Below, piece after piece: positions 40,947 to 48,439 of a DNA stretch of 64,000 bases. This stretch comes from JAIRNF01 sp031551125 (GTDB taxonomy: Bacteria > Bacteroidota > Bacteroidia > Bacteroidales > UBA932): assembly GCA_031551125.1 (NCBI GenBank), contig JAVBOB010000001.1, forward strand, positions 167,171 to 231,170. Reading direction: 5' to 3'. The notes beneath the pieces are model-generated. The model was given only the letters and a program-made list of their open reading frames with translations. It searched no databases and had not been told where the DNA came from. Within the stretch, counting starts at the first letter, position 1. Each line of letters starts with the position of its first letter. The translations under genes and the position numbers were made by a program.

Positions 40947-41729
40947 TTAGTTAAACTTAAAATCAATAATACAATGCTTGCTGATGAATCCGTTAGCCTC
41001 CAACGTTTTTCTGGATGCAATATTATCTGCCGCGCACCCGCATATTGGTATAAATTCGCGTTCTAAGCAATGTTTTTTAAGGTAGGCAATAATTTGTATG
41101 GCATAACCCTTTTGACGAAACTCTGGATTAGTCCACATGCCTATATCATAATACCTCTTGTTCGGCAAAACGTTGATGAGGTAGCCGCAACCAACCAGCT
41201 GCTGCTCTTTCTCAAACAGGTAAACCATTTTGTTTGAAACGGTGTACTCCAGCTCTTCCGGCGTTTCGTATAAACCGCTATCAAACGTCAGTAAGAAAGG
41301 AATATCATCTTTTCCGGCTAAACGGATATTCATATCGTTATCCTGCTCCCTAGCAGAAATATCCGTATAGTCCCTGAATATTGTTCCGATTATACTGCTC
41401 GACTTGCAGTAGGTATGGCAGCATGTGAGCAGTAAGCTATCAAATGATTTGCAGTAAGCATTAACTACCGAATACCGCTCTATGACTTGTTTGAATAGCT
41501 CTTCTTTTCGGTTTAGGTACGCATTTGCCAGGTGGAACTCGACCAAAATATTATCTCTTGATAGTATGAAATACCCAACAGGCCTTCCTCCTTCAGCTAT
41601 TTCATAACAGCGACCCTCCTTAACCAACCACTCCAGAAATAACTCCTGGGGCAGGTTGATTTCAGTAAAGTAACATTCGCGAAAATCTTTTAAATCGGCT
41701 AAAGCGCAAGTGTTGAATTCCATATCCAA
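40947..41729 (-). CDS. GNAT family N-acetyltransferase
   Basis: 260 residues. The C-terminal half (about 135-260) is a GNAT domain with DIGMWTNPEFRQKGYAIQII, the acetyl-CoA pyrophosphate-binding motif A, and AADNIASRKTLEANGFI (motif B). The N-terminal half (1-130), with a run of cysteines (YCKSFDSLLLTCCHTYCKS), resembles the degenerate first GNAT domain of tandem-GNAT proteins. The acceptor is unknown. It lies 13 bp upstream of the VOC gene and 7 bp downstream of the membrane protein gene, so it is in an operon. Confidence 0.88.
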   Translation of the reverse strand: MDMEFNTCALADLKDFRECYFTEINLPQELFLEWLVKEGRCYEIAEGGRPVGYFILSRDNILVEFHLANAYLNRKEELFKQVIERYSVVNAYCKSFDSLLLTCCHTYCKSSSIIGTIFRDYTDISAREQDNDMNIRLAGKDDIPFLLTFDSGLYETPEELEYTVSNKMVYLFEKEQQLVGCGYLINVLPNKRYYDIGMWTNPEFRQKGYAIQIIAYLKKHCLEREFIPICGCAADNIASRKTLEANGFISKHCIIDFKFN

Positions 41730-41736
41730 GTATATC

Positions 41737-42126
41737 TTATACTATCTTTTTCATCTTCGCGGCCAGCCAAGGCGCGGCTCCGGTGAATAAAACCACGACT
41801 AACCAAAGGTTGCCTGTGGTAATATCGTATGCTTTTATCAGCTCCGAAACAGAATTCTGCATGAGCAACCCTAAACAGAATTCAAACAAAACGGTTAACG
41901 CCATCCATAGTAACCCGATTGTCAGGTAGGCTTTAGATGTTCCCTTTCCAACCCAGCCTATACTCATGTAGCAAAGAGCAAATATCATTGTGCAAAGTAG
42001 AATACCGCTCAACGGTAATCCGTATTCCGCTCCCATCAACGGGTTAATTACCTTATCACGTAAGCCTCCGTTTAAAATGGCAAGTGGAGCTATCAGCAGC
42101 CAAATCAGTAGCGATCTTTTAATCAT
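41737..42126 (-). CDS. Four-helix integral membrane protein of unknown function
   Basis: 129 residues with four hydrophobic segments at about 5-20, 36-58, 66-88 and 105-122. The early LAILNGGLRDKVI motif is one I associate with a small uncharacterised membrane family, without a named domain. Its start overlaps the stop of the upstream GNAT gene by 4 bp (ATGA), so it is translationally coupled inside the acetyltransferase cluster. No function proposed. Confidence 0.8.
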   Translation of the reverse strand: MIKRSLLIWLLIAPLAILNGGLRDKVINPLMGAEYGLPLSGILLCTMIFALCYMSIGWVGKGTSKAYLTIGLLWMALTVLFEFCLGLLMQNSVSELIKAYDITTGNLWLVVVLFTGAAPWLAAKMKKIV

Positions 42127-42557
42127 TGCTGTTCTTCCTCAAACTTCATTACTATTTCTACATGTCCGGTATGCTCATCAATACCTTCACGAATAACTTT
42201 AAACCCTTGCTTTTTATAGAATACAACCGATCTTTCGTTTTCTTTATATACGGCCAAGCCTATGGTTTTATACTGTTGTTTGGCAAAATCCAACAGCTGT
42301 TTTCCTACTCCTTTTCCCTGCTCGTGGGGCGATACAAAAAGAGCCGCAACAAAATTTTCTACCATTGATATAAAGCCGAGAATTGTTCCGGAATCTTCAT
42401 AAATGTAGGTTGTTGCAGAAGGAAGGTAAATATTTCGCACGTTGCTTGCCTCATTCCGCCAGTAGTCGGCGGGCATAAAGTTATGAGCAATGATAGAAGC
42501 ATCCAACCAAATGCCTATCACAACTTCACTATCGGCTATATCAAACGGACGTATCAC
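42123..42557 (-). CDS. GNAT family N-acetyltransferase
   Basis: 144 residues, a single GNAT domain. AALFVSPHEQGKGVGKQLLDFAK is motif A with the Q/RxxGxG/A acetyl-CoA loop, and LAVYKENERSVVFYKKQGF is motif B. It resembles YjaB/YiaC-like acetyltransferases. The start is GTG at 42557, sharing one base with the TAG of the upstream GNAT gene, so three genes here overlap head to tail. Substrate unknown. Confidence 0.9.
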   Translation of the reverse strand: MIRPFDIADSEVVIGIWLDASIIAHNFMPADYWRNEASNVRNIYLPSATTYIYEDSGTILGFISMVENFVAALFVSPHEQGKGVGKQLLDFAKQQYKTIGLAVYKENERSVVFYKKQGFKVIREGIDEHTGHVEIVMKFEEEQQ

Positions 42558-42982
42558 TACTCAATAAACCCTTTTTCTTTTTTTGCAACAGCGTCTTGAA
42601 ACAATGCCATTCCCGTGAGCATTTTGCTGAACCCTAAGCGACGGTAAAAATCTTCTTTCCCCGGCGATGCGTACAAAACTATGTTGAATCCGCTAAGCTT
42701 TTCTTTTACCCGTTCAACAATTGTTTTACCTATACCTTTTCCCTGATAGTCGGGGTGAACAGCCATATCGTAAAGAGCAGCCTGATATACCCCATCACTG
42801 ATAGCACGGGCAAAGCCTATAAGCCTGTTACCATCAAAGGCAAACACTACGCATGAGCTGTTGTTGAACGCCTTCTCTTCCATCTCTACCGGATGATACC
42901 GCATCCCAACGGTTTTCAGTATGTCAACCACTTCTGAAAACCGAATGCCGTTGCAGCTGTGCATAAACGTAATATTTTTCAT
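42557..42982 (-). CDS. GNAT family N-acetyltransferase
   Basis: 141 residues from MKNITF (a start three codons earlier is possible). MAVHPDYQGKGIGKTIVERVKEKL is a clear motif A, and YASPGKEDFYRRLGFSKM is motif B. It belongs to the aralkylamine N-acetyltransferase-like/YhbS group. It is coupled to the next GNAT gene by a one-base stop/start overlap. Confidence 0.9.
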   Translation of the reverse strand: MKNITFMHSCNGIRFSEVVDILKTVGMRYHPVEMEEKAFNNSSCVVFAFDGNRLIGFARAISDGVYQAALYDMAVHPDYQGKGIGKTIVERVKEKLSGFNIVLYASPGKEDFYRRLGFSKMLTGMALFQDAVAKKEKGFIE

Positions 42983-43023
42983 ATTAAGCAATGACGATTT
43001 TGATTGAACAGGCTAATGTATAG

Positions 43024-43488
43024 CTACTGCTTGTTTTCTTCTTTCATAAAGTCAAACGCGCCATTGCGCAGGTTAATACCGTGCTCCAAATATGCTTTCA
43101 TGCAGGCAAGAAAATTTGCCCACCCTTCGGTATTGCCTACCAACCACGCAAGCCCCGCATCGTTATTGTCCATTCCTCGCTCAACAATACGTATCACCGT
43201 TGAGCCGTTCGGTCGAGGCGTTAGCGTCATTTCAACAGCCAGCACCTTACCTTCGGCGCCATCCCAATCAAAGGAAATAAGTTTGTCTTTTTCAATTTTT
43301 GTAACACGAACGGGCGCATCAAGCTCAAATTCGGGAAAGTTCCACACTACCGTTTTTCCCTCTTCCATTCGTCCCGTGCTTTTAGAGATGAAGTAATTTT
43401 TCATCTTATCGGGGTTAATGATGGCTTCAAAAACTTCTGATATAGGTTTGGCGATTTGAAGCGCTGCTTTTACTTCCAGCCGTTTCAT
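43024..43488 (-). CDS. SRPBCC (AHSA1-like) domain protein
   Basis: 154 residues from ATG 43488 (MKRLEVKAALQI); the frame extends upstream only through repeat DNA. IAKPISEVFEAIINPDKMKNYF, FDWDGAEGKVLAVEMTLTP and GWANFLACMKAYLEHG are typical of AHSA1-like proteins, many of which are linked with PhnB-like VOC proteins as here. Ligand unknown. The 43523-43615 inverted repeat lies immediately upstream. Confidence 0.9.
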   Translation of the reverse strand: MKRLEVKAALQIAKPISEVFEAIINPDKMKNYFISKSTGRMEEGKTVVWNFPEFELDAPVRVTKIEKDKLISFDWDGAEGKVLAVEMTLTPRPNGSTVIRIVERGMDNNDAGLAWLVGNTEGWANFLACMKAYLEHGINLRNGAFDFMKEENKQ

Positions 43489-43522
43489 ATATTTGTTTTT
43501 TAAACTTGCACGAGAGAATAGT

Positions 43523-43615
43523 AACCGCAAAGTGCGCAAATGTTTTCGCAAAGAGCGCATTTTTTCATGAAGATAAAATAGCGCTCTTTGCGTGTTCCCC
43601 GCGCTCTTTGCGGTT
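43523..43615. repeat. Inverted repeat of the ACCGCAAAG family
   Basis: AACCGCAAAGTGCGCAAATG and TCGCAAAGAGCGC face GCGCTCTTTGCG and GCGCTCTTTGCGGTT. A related unit is at 45585-45668. Both lie upstream of genes in this minus-strand cluster. Confidence 0.8.
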
Positions 43616-43643
43616 AAATCTATTTGTAAAGAATATAGTATGG

Positions 43644-44078
43644 TTATTCTTGCTTCAACGCAAGATCTACCAGCCAGCTAATACCAAACTTATCGGTAAA
43701 CATACCAAACAGAGAACCCCAAAACGTTTTATCCAACGGCATGGTAACCTTTCCACCGGCTGAAAGCGCTTCGAAAATACGACGCGCTTCTTTCTCCGAC
43801 TCGGGATTAATGCAAATGGAAAAGTTATTACCTGCTACAAACTTTTGTCCCATCATCTCCTCCCACACATCGCAGCCCAAAAGCGTAGTTTCTTTACTGA
43901 TGGGCAAACCTATGTGCATGATTTTATTCTTCTCCGAATCGGGGATGGGGTGCTCGGGCGAAGGCATATCTTTGTAACGCCCTACGTAGTTAAACTCTCC
44001 GCCAAACACGGATTTGTAAAAGTTGAACGCGGCCTCGCAGCTACCGTTAAACGCTAAATAAACATTTACTATTGCCAT
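43644..44078 (-). CDS. VOC family protein, PhnB-like
   Basis: 144 residues. VNVYLAFNGSCEAAFNFYKSVFGG, MHIGLPI, and the C-terminal GKVTMPLDKTFWGSLFGMFTDKFGI segment place it in the PhnB/3-dmu-9_3-mt group of the glyoxalase fold. It is a close paralogue of the protein at 45675 (same length, same GGKxxMPLxKTFWxxLxxxFTDKFGI frame). Function unknown. Confidence 0.92.
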   Translation of the reverse strand: MAIVNVYLAFNGSCEAAFNFYKSVFGGEFNYVGRYKDMPSPEHPIPDSEKNKIMHIGLPISKETTLLGCDVWEEMMGQKFVAGNNFSICINPESEKEARRIFEALSAGGKVTMPLDKTFWGSLFGMFTDKFGISWLVDLALKQE

Positions 44079-44101
44079 AAAATTTTGTTTTTAATTGTTG
44101 T

Positions 44102-45541
44102 TTACTCAAACGCTTTTTGCAAAGCGTCCATATCTATTTTTTTCATCTTTAGTAGTGCTTCCGTTACCCGCTTTGCCTTTTCGGGATTGCTGTTGCTCAT
44201 CATCTCCTCAAGGCTGGCGGGTACAATTTGCCATGATATACCGAACCTATCTTTCAGCCAACCGCACTGGCTTTTTTCGCCACCTGCTGATAATGCTTCC
44301 CAATACTTGTCAATTTCGGCTTGTGTTTGACAGTACACGTAAAACGAGACAGCTTCGGTAAAGCCAAACTTATGATCCCAGCCACTGTCTGATGCCATAA
44401 ACGGCTGTCCATTGAGTGTGAATGAGGCATGCAGTACGCTGCCTTCAATCTCATTTGGAGTTTTGGTATGACGAACAATTGATTCAACGCTTGAGCTGTC
44501 AAATATTGAACGGTAAAAGTTGATGGCTTCCTCTGCTCGTCCGCATTGCTTTCCAACAAACATCAGGAAGGGCGATATGTATTGAGGTATGCCGCATATA
44601 CCCAGCTGCCATGAAAGCCCGTACTTATCCTGCAACCATCCAAACTTTTCAAAGAAGGGCGGCATTGCTTCCGGCTCCATTAACGTGCTACCGCCTTCGG
44701 ATAACTTTTCCCAAAGCTCGTCAAACTCTTTTACGTTCTCGCAGCCTACAAAAAAAGAAATGGCGGGGGTAAACTTGAAGTAAGGTCCGCCATTCAACCC
44801 TATAAAACTTTGTCCGGCAAGCTGAAACTTTACGGTCATTACGCTACCTGCGGGTGCCATTCCTCCTTCAGGATAGGGAACGATTGTTTCAATCTTTCCG
44901 TTTTTGAAAACAGAGGTGTAGAATTTCGTAGCTTCTTCCGCCTGACTGTCGAACCACAGGCAGGGTGTAATCGTTGATTCCATTGTCGTTTTAGTTGAAA
45001 TTTCTTTTCTGTAAATAATCTTCTTATTTGCCACGTCATATATCTCCGTGATAGGTGCGTTGCTTATTTCATGTTCTTGGCAATACTTCTCCATTGCCGG
45101 ATACACCTTCATAATACCGACAAAAACAGACAGCTTCCCTTTAAAGGAAAACTCTGTTACAACATAGCTGCGCTTGGGCAAGGTTTTTACATTGTACTTC
45201 TCTGCTAGCTTAGCAATGGTTTTGCTATCCAGCCCTTCCACAATACACCCGACTTCCGCACGCAGCTTGCTTTTTTCAACCTCTTTCGGATTGTCGTAGT
45301 AAATTCCAAAACCTTTTGTCGTTTCAACTTTGTAATCATTCAACAGCGCATTGTAGATTTTGTTCTGCACTTCCGGAGATTGGCTATAATCGCCGGTAAC
45401 ATTTTCATAAACAACTATTTCTCCACCTTGCTCTTCTTCTTTAAATGTAATTGTTTTAAACCCGCCATAGTAAGCATAGGCAACAACCGCAAGAGCAACA
45501 ATAGCAACGATAACAATGAGAATGATTTTGAAAATCTTCAT
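44102..45541 (-). CDS. Fusion protein: membrane anchor + GyrI-like domain + two PhnB-like VOC domains
   Basis: 479 residues in one uninterrupted frame. A membrane helix (5-24) is followed by a GyrI-like/AraC effector-binding type domain (about 30-180, with GEIVVYENVTGDYSQS and GFGIYYDNP). Then two VOC domains follow: 187-315 starting MESTITPCLWFDSQAEEATKFY and 320-445 starting with YISPFLMFVGKQCGRAEEAINFY, each ending in a YGLSWQL/FGISWQI strand, and a short helical C-terminus. Met187 (codon at about 44983) coincides with the normal start of stand-alone VOC proteins, so two genes seem to have fused in frame. Role unknown; ligand binding or detoxification is possible. Confidence 0.85.
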   Translation of the reverse strand: MKIFKIILIVIVAIVALAVVAYAYYGGFKTITFKEEEQGGEIVVYENVTGDYSQSPEVQNKIYNALLNDYKVETTKGFGIYYDNPKEVEKSKLRAEVGCIVEGLDSKTIAKLAEKYNVKTLPKRSYVVTEFSFKGKLSVFVGIMKVYPAMEKYCQEHEISNAPITEIYDVANKKIIYRKEISTKTTMESTITPCLWFDSQAEEATKFYTSVFKNGKIETIVPYPEGGMAPAGSVMTVKFQLAGQSFIGLNGGPYFKFTPAISFFVGCENVKEFDELWEKLSEGGSTLMEPEAMPPFFEKFGWLQDKYGLSWQLGICGIPQYISPFLMFVGKQCGRAEEAINFYRSIFDSSSVESIVRHTKTPNEIEGSVLHASFTLNGQPFMASDSGWDHKFGFTEAVSFYVYCQTQAEIDKYWEALSAGGEKSQCGWLKDRFGISWQIVPASLEEMMSNSNPEKAKRVTEALLKMKKIDMDALQKAFE

Positions 45542-45584
45542 AGCGTATGTTGTGTGATTTTAACCTTTCTAAATACAGAAGCTA

Positions 45585-45668
45585 AACCGCAAAGAACACA
45601 AGGAACGCTAAAATTTTACTACACTAAATCTTTGCGTTCTTTGCGAAAATCCTTGCGCTCCTTGCGGT
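45585..45668. repeat. Inverted repeat of the ACCGCAAAG family (second copy)
   Basis: ACCGCAAAGAACACAAGGAA faces TCCTTGCGCTCCTTGCGGT, with ATCTTTGCGTTCTTTGCGAA between. Confidence 0.8.
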
Positions 45669-45674
45669 AAAATA

Positions 45675-46109
45675 CTACTTGTAGCTTTTATCTTTAATGA
45701 AGTTTAGCGCCCAAGTTATTCCAAACTTATCTGTAAATACAGCATATAAATCTGCCCAGAATGTTTTTTCCAGCGGCATGGAAATTTTTCCGCCTTCGGA
45801 AAGCGCTTTATAAATTTGTTGCGTTTCTTCTTCGCTCGATGTGCAAAGGGTAATAGTTACGCAATCGCCAAATTTGGTAGTTTGTCCGAAACACTCAGAT
45901 GTATCGGCGCCCATCAACCACACATGCTCTGTAAGCTGTAATGACATGTGCATGATTTTTTCTTTTTCCGATTCGGGAATTTCCTGTTCAGGAATTTCCT
46001 TATACCGGAATAGCTCGCTAAACTCTCCACCGAATGCGGATTTGTAAAAGTTGAACGCGGCCTCGCATGTGCCGTTGAATGATAAATAAGGATTAACTGC
46101 TGCTAACAT
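45675..46109 (-). CDS. VOC family protein, PhnB-like
   Basis: 144 residues. VNPYLSFNGTCEAAFNFYKSAFGG and KIMHMSLQLTEHVWLMGAD carry the conserved residues of the PhnB-like half-sites, and FWADLYAVFTDKFGITWALNF is the C-terminal signature. Paralogue of the gene at 43644. First gene of the minus-strand VOC/SRPBCC/GNAT run. Confidence 0.92.
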   Translation of the reverse strand: MLAAVNPYLSFNGTCEAAFNFYKSAFGGEFSELFRYKEIPEQEIPESEKEKIMHMSLQLTEHVWLMGADTSECFGQTTKFGDCVTITLCTSSEEETQQIYKALSEGGKISMPLEKTFWADLYAVFTDKFGITWALNFIKDKSYK

Positions 46110-46170
46110 GGTTGTTTTGTTTAATGTGTTTTTTTAGTTGGAATGCGTGCTACTTTTAGGCTATCTAGTT

Positions 46171-46746
46171 TTACTTCCCCAACCTCCAACGGTGAAACAT
46201 AGATTGCTTGGGATGAAATACGCCACGCCGTACAAGCCTTACGTCTTCTATGGTGTAAAATAGCTTAGGATTGTAGCTTGTTATAATTTCTTCTACCCGT
46301 TTTACCAGCTTACGAGAAGTAACGGTTTGAATAACGTGCACCTTTCCGCTCGACCCTTCTCCATCCATCATTGTTGCTCCAAAACCGTCGGCGTTTAGCC
46401 GCCCCATCAGCTCATGTCCGTCTTTATTCATGGTTATACGAACAAGCAGCGTTCCTATGGCAATGCGTTCTTCAAGCATCATACCCACAAAATTTCCGGT
46501 AGCATAGCCCCCGGCGTACGCCACATAGCACACCCATGTACTAAGATTGCTTAGCAGCTGGCTAATGGCAATAATCCAAATGAGCACTTCAAAAAATCCC
46601 AAGAACGGAGCAACATACTTATATCCTTTCGAGATAAAGATGATGCGCATGGTGCCCAAAGTAACATCGCAAATGCGTGATAAAAAAATAAGGATGGGGA
46701 GTATAACGTAAACAAACGTTGTTGACTCCATAAGTTCTGCAAACAT
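46171..46746 (-). CDS. UPF0316 membrane protein (DUF2179/DUF5698)
   Basis: 191 residues. Three membrane helices (about 12-33, 45-65, 70-90) with the signature RICDVTLGTMRIIFISKG, followed by a DUF2179 cytoplasmic domain with GFGATMMDGEGSSGKVHVI. The family is widespread and unassigned; DUF2179 resembles a ferredoxin-like ligand-binding fold. The gene diverges from the DCC oxidoreductase gene. Confidence 0.9.
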   Translation of the reverse strand: MFAELMESTTFVYVILPILIFLSRICDVTLGTMRIIFISKGYKYVAPFLGFFEVLIWIIAISQLLSNLSTWVCYVAYAGGYATGNFVGMMLEERIAIGTLLVRITMNKDGHELMGRLNADGFGATMMDGEGSSGKVHVIQTVTSRKLVKRVEEIITSYNPKLFYTIEDVRLVRRGVFHPKQSMFHRWRLGK

Positions 46747-46802
46747 GGTCTTTTAGGTTTAGGGTATTAAAAGCGAATATAATAACAAAAGTTCAACTCC
46801 GT

Positions 46803-47243
46803 ATGTTTAACTACAAAAATATAAATGACGATATGACGGGTTCAATCATTTTATATGACGGGAGTTGTGTTTTTTGCAGCAAGACCATTCGATGGGTGTT
46901 GCGGCATGACGACGGTTACTTTTGTATTGCCCCTCAAGGTAGCCGATTTTTTAACGAATGTGCCGAAAAAAGAATCATAATGCCCGTTAGTCGTAAAGCT
47001 GATGAAACGGTTTACCTGTTTGCTGATGAAAAAGTATATGCACGTACCGATGCGCTTATCCGGATATTACAAAAGTGCGGACGGCAGGGTAGGGTGTACG
47101 CTTTTCTGTTGAAATGTATTCCCCGCTTGCTTCGCGATGCTATGTATCGGTATGTTGCCGTATTGAGAGGGTGGCTTAGTCCGTCAAACCGTTGCCCAGC
47201 ACCAACGCCGGAGCAGGTGGAAAGAATGATGTCTTGTCAGTAG
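46803..47243 (+). CDS. Thiol-disulfide oxidoreductase of the DCC family (DUF393)
   Basis: 146 residues (135 if the ATG at 46833 is used). The DxxCxxC motif is present as DGSCVFCSKTIRWVL close to the N-terminus, followed by DALIRILQKCG and a C-terminal aromatic/basic region with SNRCPAPTPEQ. Members are predicted thioredoxin-like redox proteins of unknown substrate. Single gene. Confidence 0.9.
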   Translation: MFNYKNINDDMTGSIILYDGSCVFCSKTIRWVLRHDDGYFCIAPQGSRFFNECAEKRIIMPVSRKADETVYLFADEKVYARTDALIRILQKCGRQGRVYAFLLKCIPRLLRDAMYRYVAVLRGWLSPSNRCPAPTPEQVERMMSCQ

Positions 47244-47413
47244 CAATGGTTAGTGGTGAATAGTTAAAGGTTAATGGTAAAAACAGAAGCTAGAAGTCAG
47301 AAAAGTCAGGGGCTCCGTAGGAGCAAGAGCATTCCCTCACAATCATTTTGTGTTCCATGTGCCTATGTGGTGAATAAAAAGCCCCCTTTAGGGGGTTGGG
47401 GGTATCTAATTTA

Positions 47414-47421
47414 TATCTTTG
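47414..47421 (+). promoter_or_regulatory. Promoter -7 element of the Crp/Fnr gene
   Basis: TATCTTTG, an exact TAnnTTTG, 18 bp before the ATG. The gap 47244-47413 holds repeat words (AGTGGTGAATAGTTAAAGGT, CCCCCTTTAGGGGGTTGGGG) and no gene. Confidence 0.6.
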
Positions 47422-47439
47422 TTCTTTAATCTGTAAAAT

Positions 47440-48102
47440 ATGTACGATTTACTTTCAAGCTGTCCGTTATTTATTGGTATGCCTGCCAATGAAATAGAGC
47501 GTTCATTGGGGCTTGTTCCACATCAGCGGCGCAGCTACGCTAAGGGTGAGCTGATTGCCATGAGCAACGAAACATGCACCGGAATGATAGTGCTGCTATC
47601 GGGCAACGTGAAGGCGGAAATGGTGGACTCATCCGGGAAGGTGGTGAAGATTGAAGATATTGCCGCACCGCGCCCTATTGCACCGGCATTTTTGTTTGGC
47701 AAGGAGAACCGGTTTCCGGTAGATGTAACAGCTTTGGAGGTTGTTGAAACTTTATACATACCTAAGCAATCCTTCGTGTTACTTATGCAGAGCAGCGAGC
47801 GCGTGTTGCTTAACTACCTTAACATGATTTCGAATCGGGCGCATTTTCTTTCATCCCGCATATATTTTTTATCGCTAAAATCGTTGAAAGCAAAGTTGGC
47901 GTTCTACTTGCTCGATTTGGCTAAACCCGATAAAACAGAGGTGGAGCTTACACAAACCCAGCAGGATATTGCCGACTACTTTGGCGTTGCTCGTCCTTCG
48001 CTGGCGCGTACCTTTGGTGAATTGGAAGAAGAGGGGCTTATACGCGTTGACCGTAAAAAGGTAAGTATTCTTAACAGGGACGGGTTGGCAAGGGTGCAGT
48101 AG
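47440..48102 (+). CDS. Crp/Fnr family transcriptional regulator
   Basis: 220 residues. A cNMP-binding-type beta barrel (about 10-120, GMIVLLSGNVKAEMVDSSGK) is followed by a dimer helix and a C-terminal winged HTH (TQTQQDIADYFGVARPSLARTF). No Fe-S cysteine cluster of the Fnr kind is seen, so the effector is not obvious. The target may include the neighbouring porin or DCC genes, but nothing in the sequence proves it. Confidence 0.92.
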   Translation: MYDLLSSCPLFIGMPANEIERSLGLVPHQRRSYAKGELIAMSNETCTGMIVLLSGNVKAEMVDSSGKVVKIEDIAAPRPIAPAFLFGKENRFPVDVTALEVVETLYIPKQSFVLLMQSSERVLLNYLNMISNRAHFLSSRIYFLSLKSLKAKLAFYLLDLAKPDKTEVELTQTQQDIADYFGVARPSLARTFGELEEEGLIRVDRKKVSILNRDGLARVQ

Positions 48103-48134
48103 TAAGAGCTGTACGTTTACCGCTTAATTCCCGA

Positions 48135-48358
48135 TTTTTCACCACATAGGCACAGTAGGTACATAGAAACACATAGAGCTTTAATAATTTTGCCAGCTTT
48201 TTACTCTTCCATGAGCAGCTTAATTTTTACCACAAAGAAAAACGATTGTGTACCTGCAAAGCCTGTATCTTTTGTCTTGTATCGTGCATCTTGATACGTG
48301 ATACCAACTAAACCTAAGTGTTTCTATGTACCTACTGTGCCTATGTGGTGGTGAAAAA
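48135..48358. repeat. 224-bp region bounded by 38-bp inverted repeats
   Basis: TTTTTCACCACATAGGCACA (from 48135, continuing to 48172) is matched by the reverse complement at 48318-48358 with a single 3-bp insertion. Partial copies of the arm occur at 3870-3915, 27332-27366 and about 47350-47375. The interior has a TGTATCGTGCATCTTGATAC tract of another family. No coding sequence is evident. Confidence 0.8.
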
Positions 48359-48390
48359 AGCCCCTTTAGGGGGCTGGGGGTAAAAGCTAT

Positions 48391-48421
48391 TTTGCCATTT
48401 AGCCGAAATAACGTAGGTTTG
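48391..48421 (+). promoter_or_regulatory. Promoter of the porin gene
   Basis: TTTG at 48391-48394 (-33) and TAGGTTTG at 48414-48421 (-7) with a 19-bp spacer, 18 bp before the TTG start codon. Confidence 0.65.
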
Positions 48422-48439
48422 TACTTATTTTGACAACCA

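Noticed and set aside
40934..41020. N-terminal extension of the VOC protein at 40562
   Set aside because: The extension overlaps the 3' end of the upstream acetyltransferase gene and has no family similarity; ATG 40933 matches homologue starts.
43489..43560. N-terminal extension of the SRPBCC protein at 43024
   Set aside because: It is encoded by the ACCGCAAAG inverted repeat; ATG 43488 fits the family.
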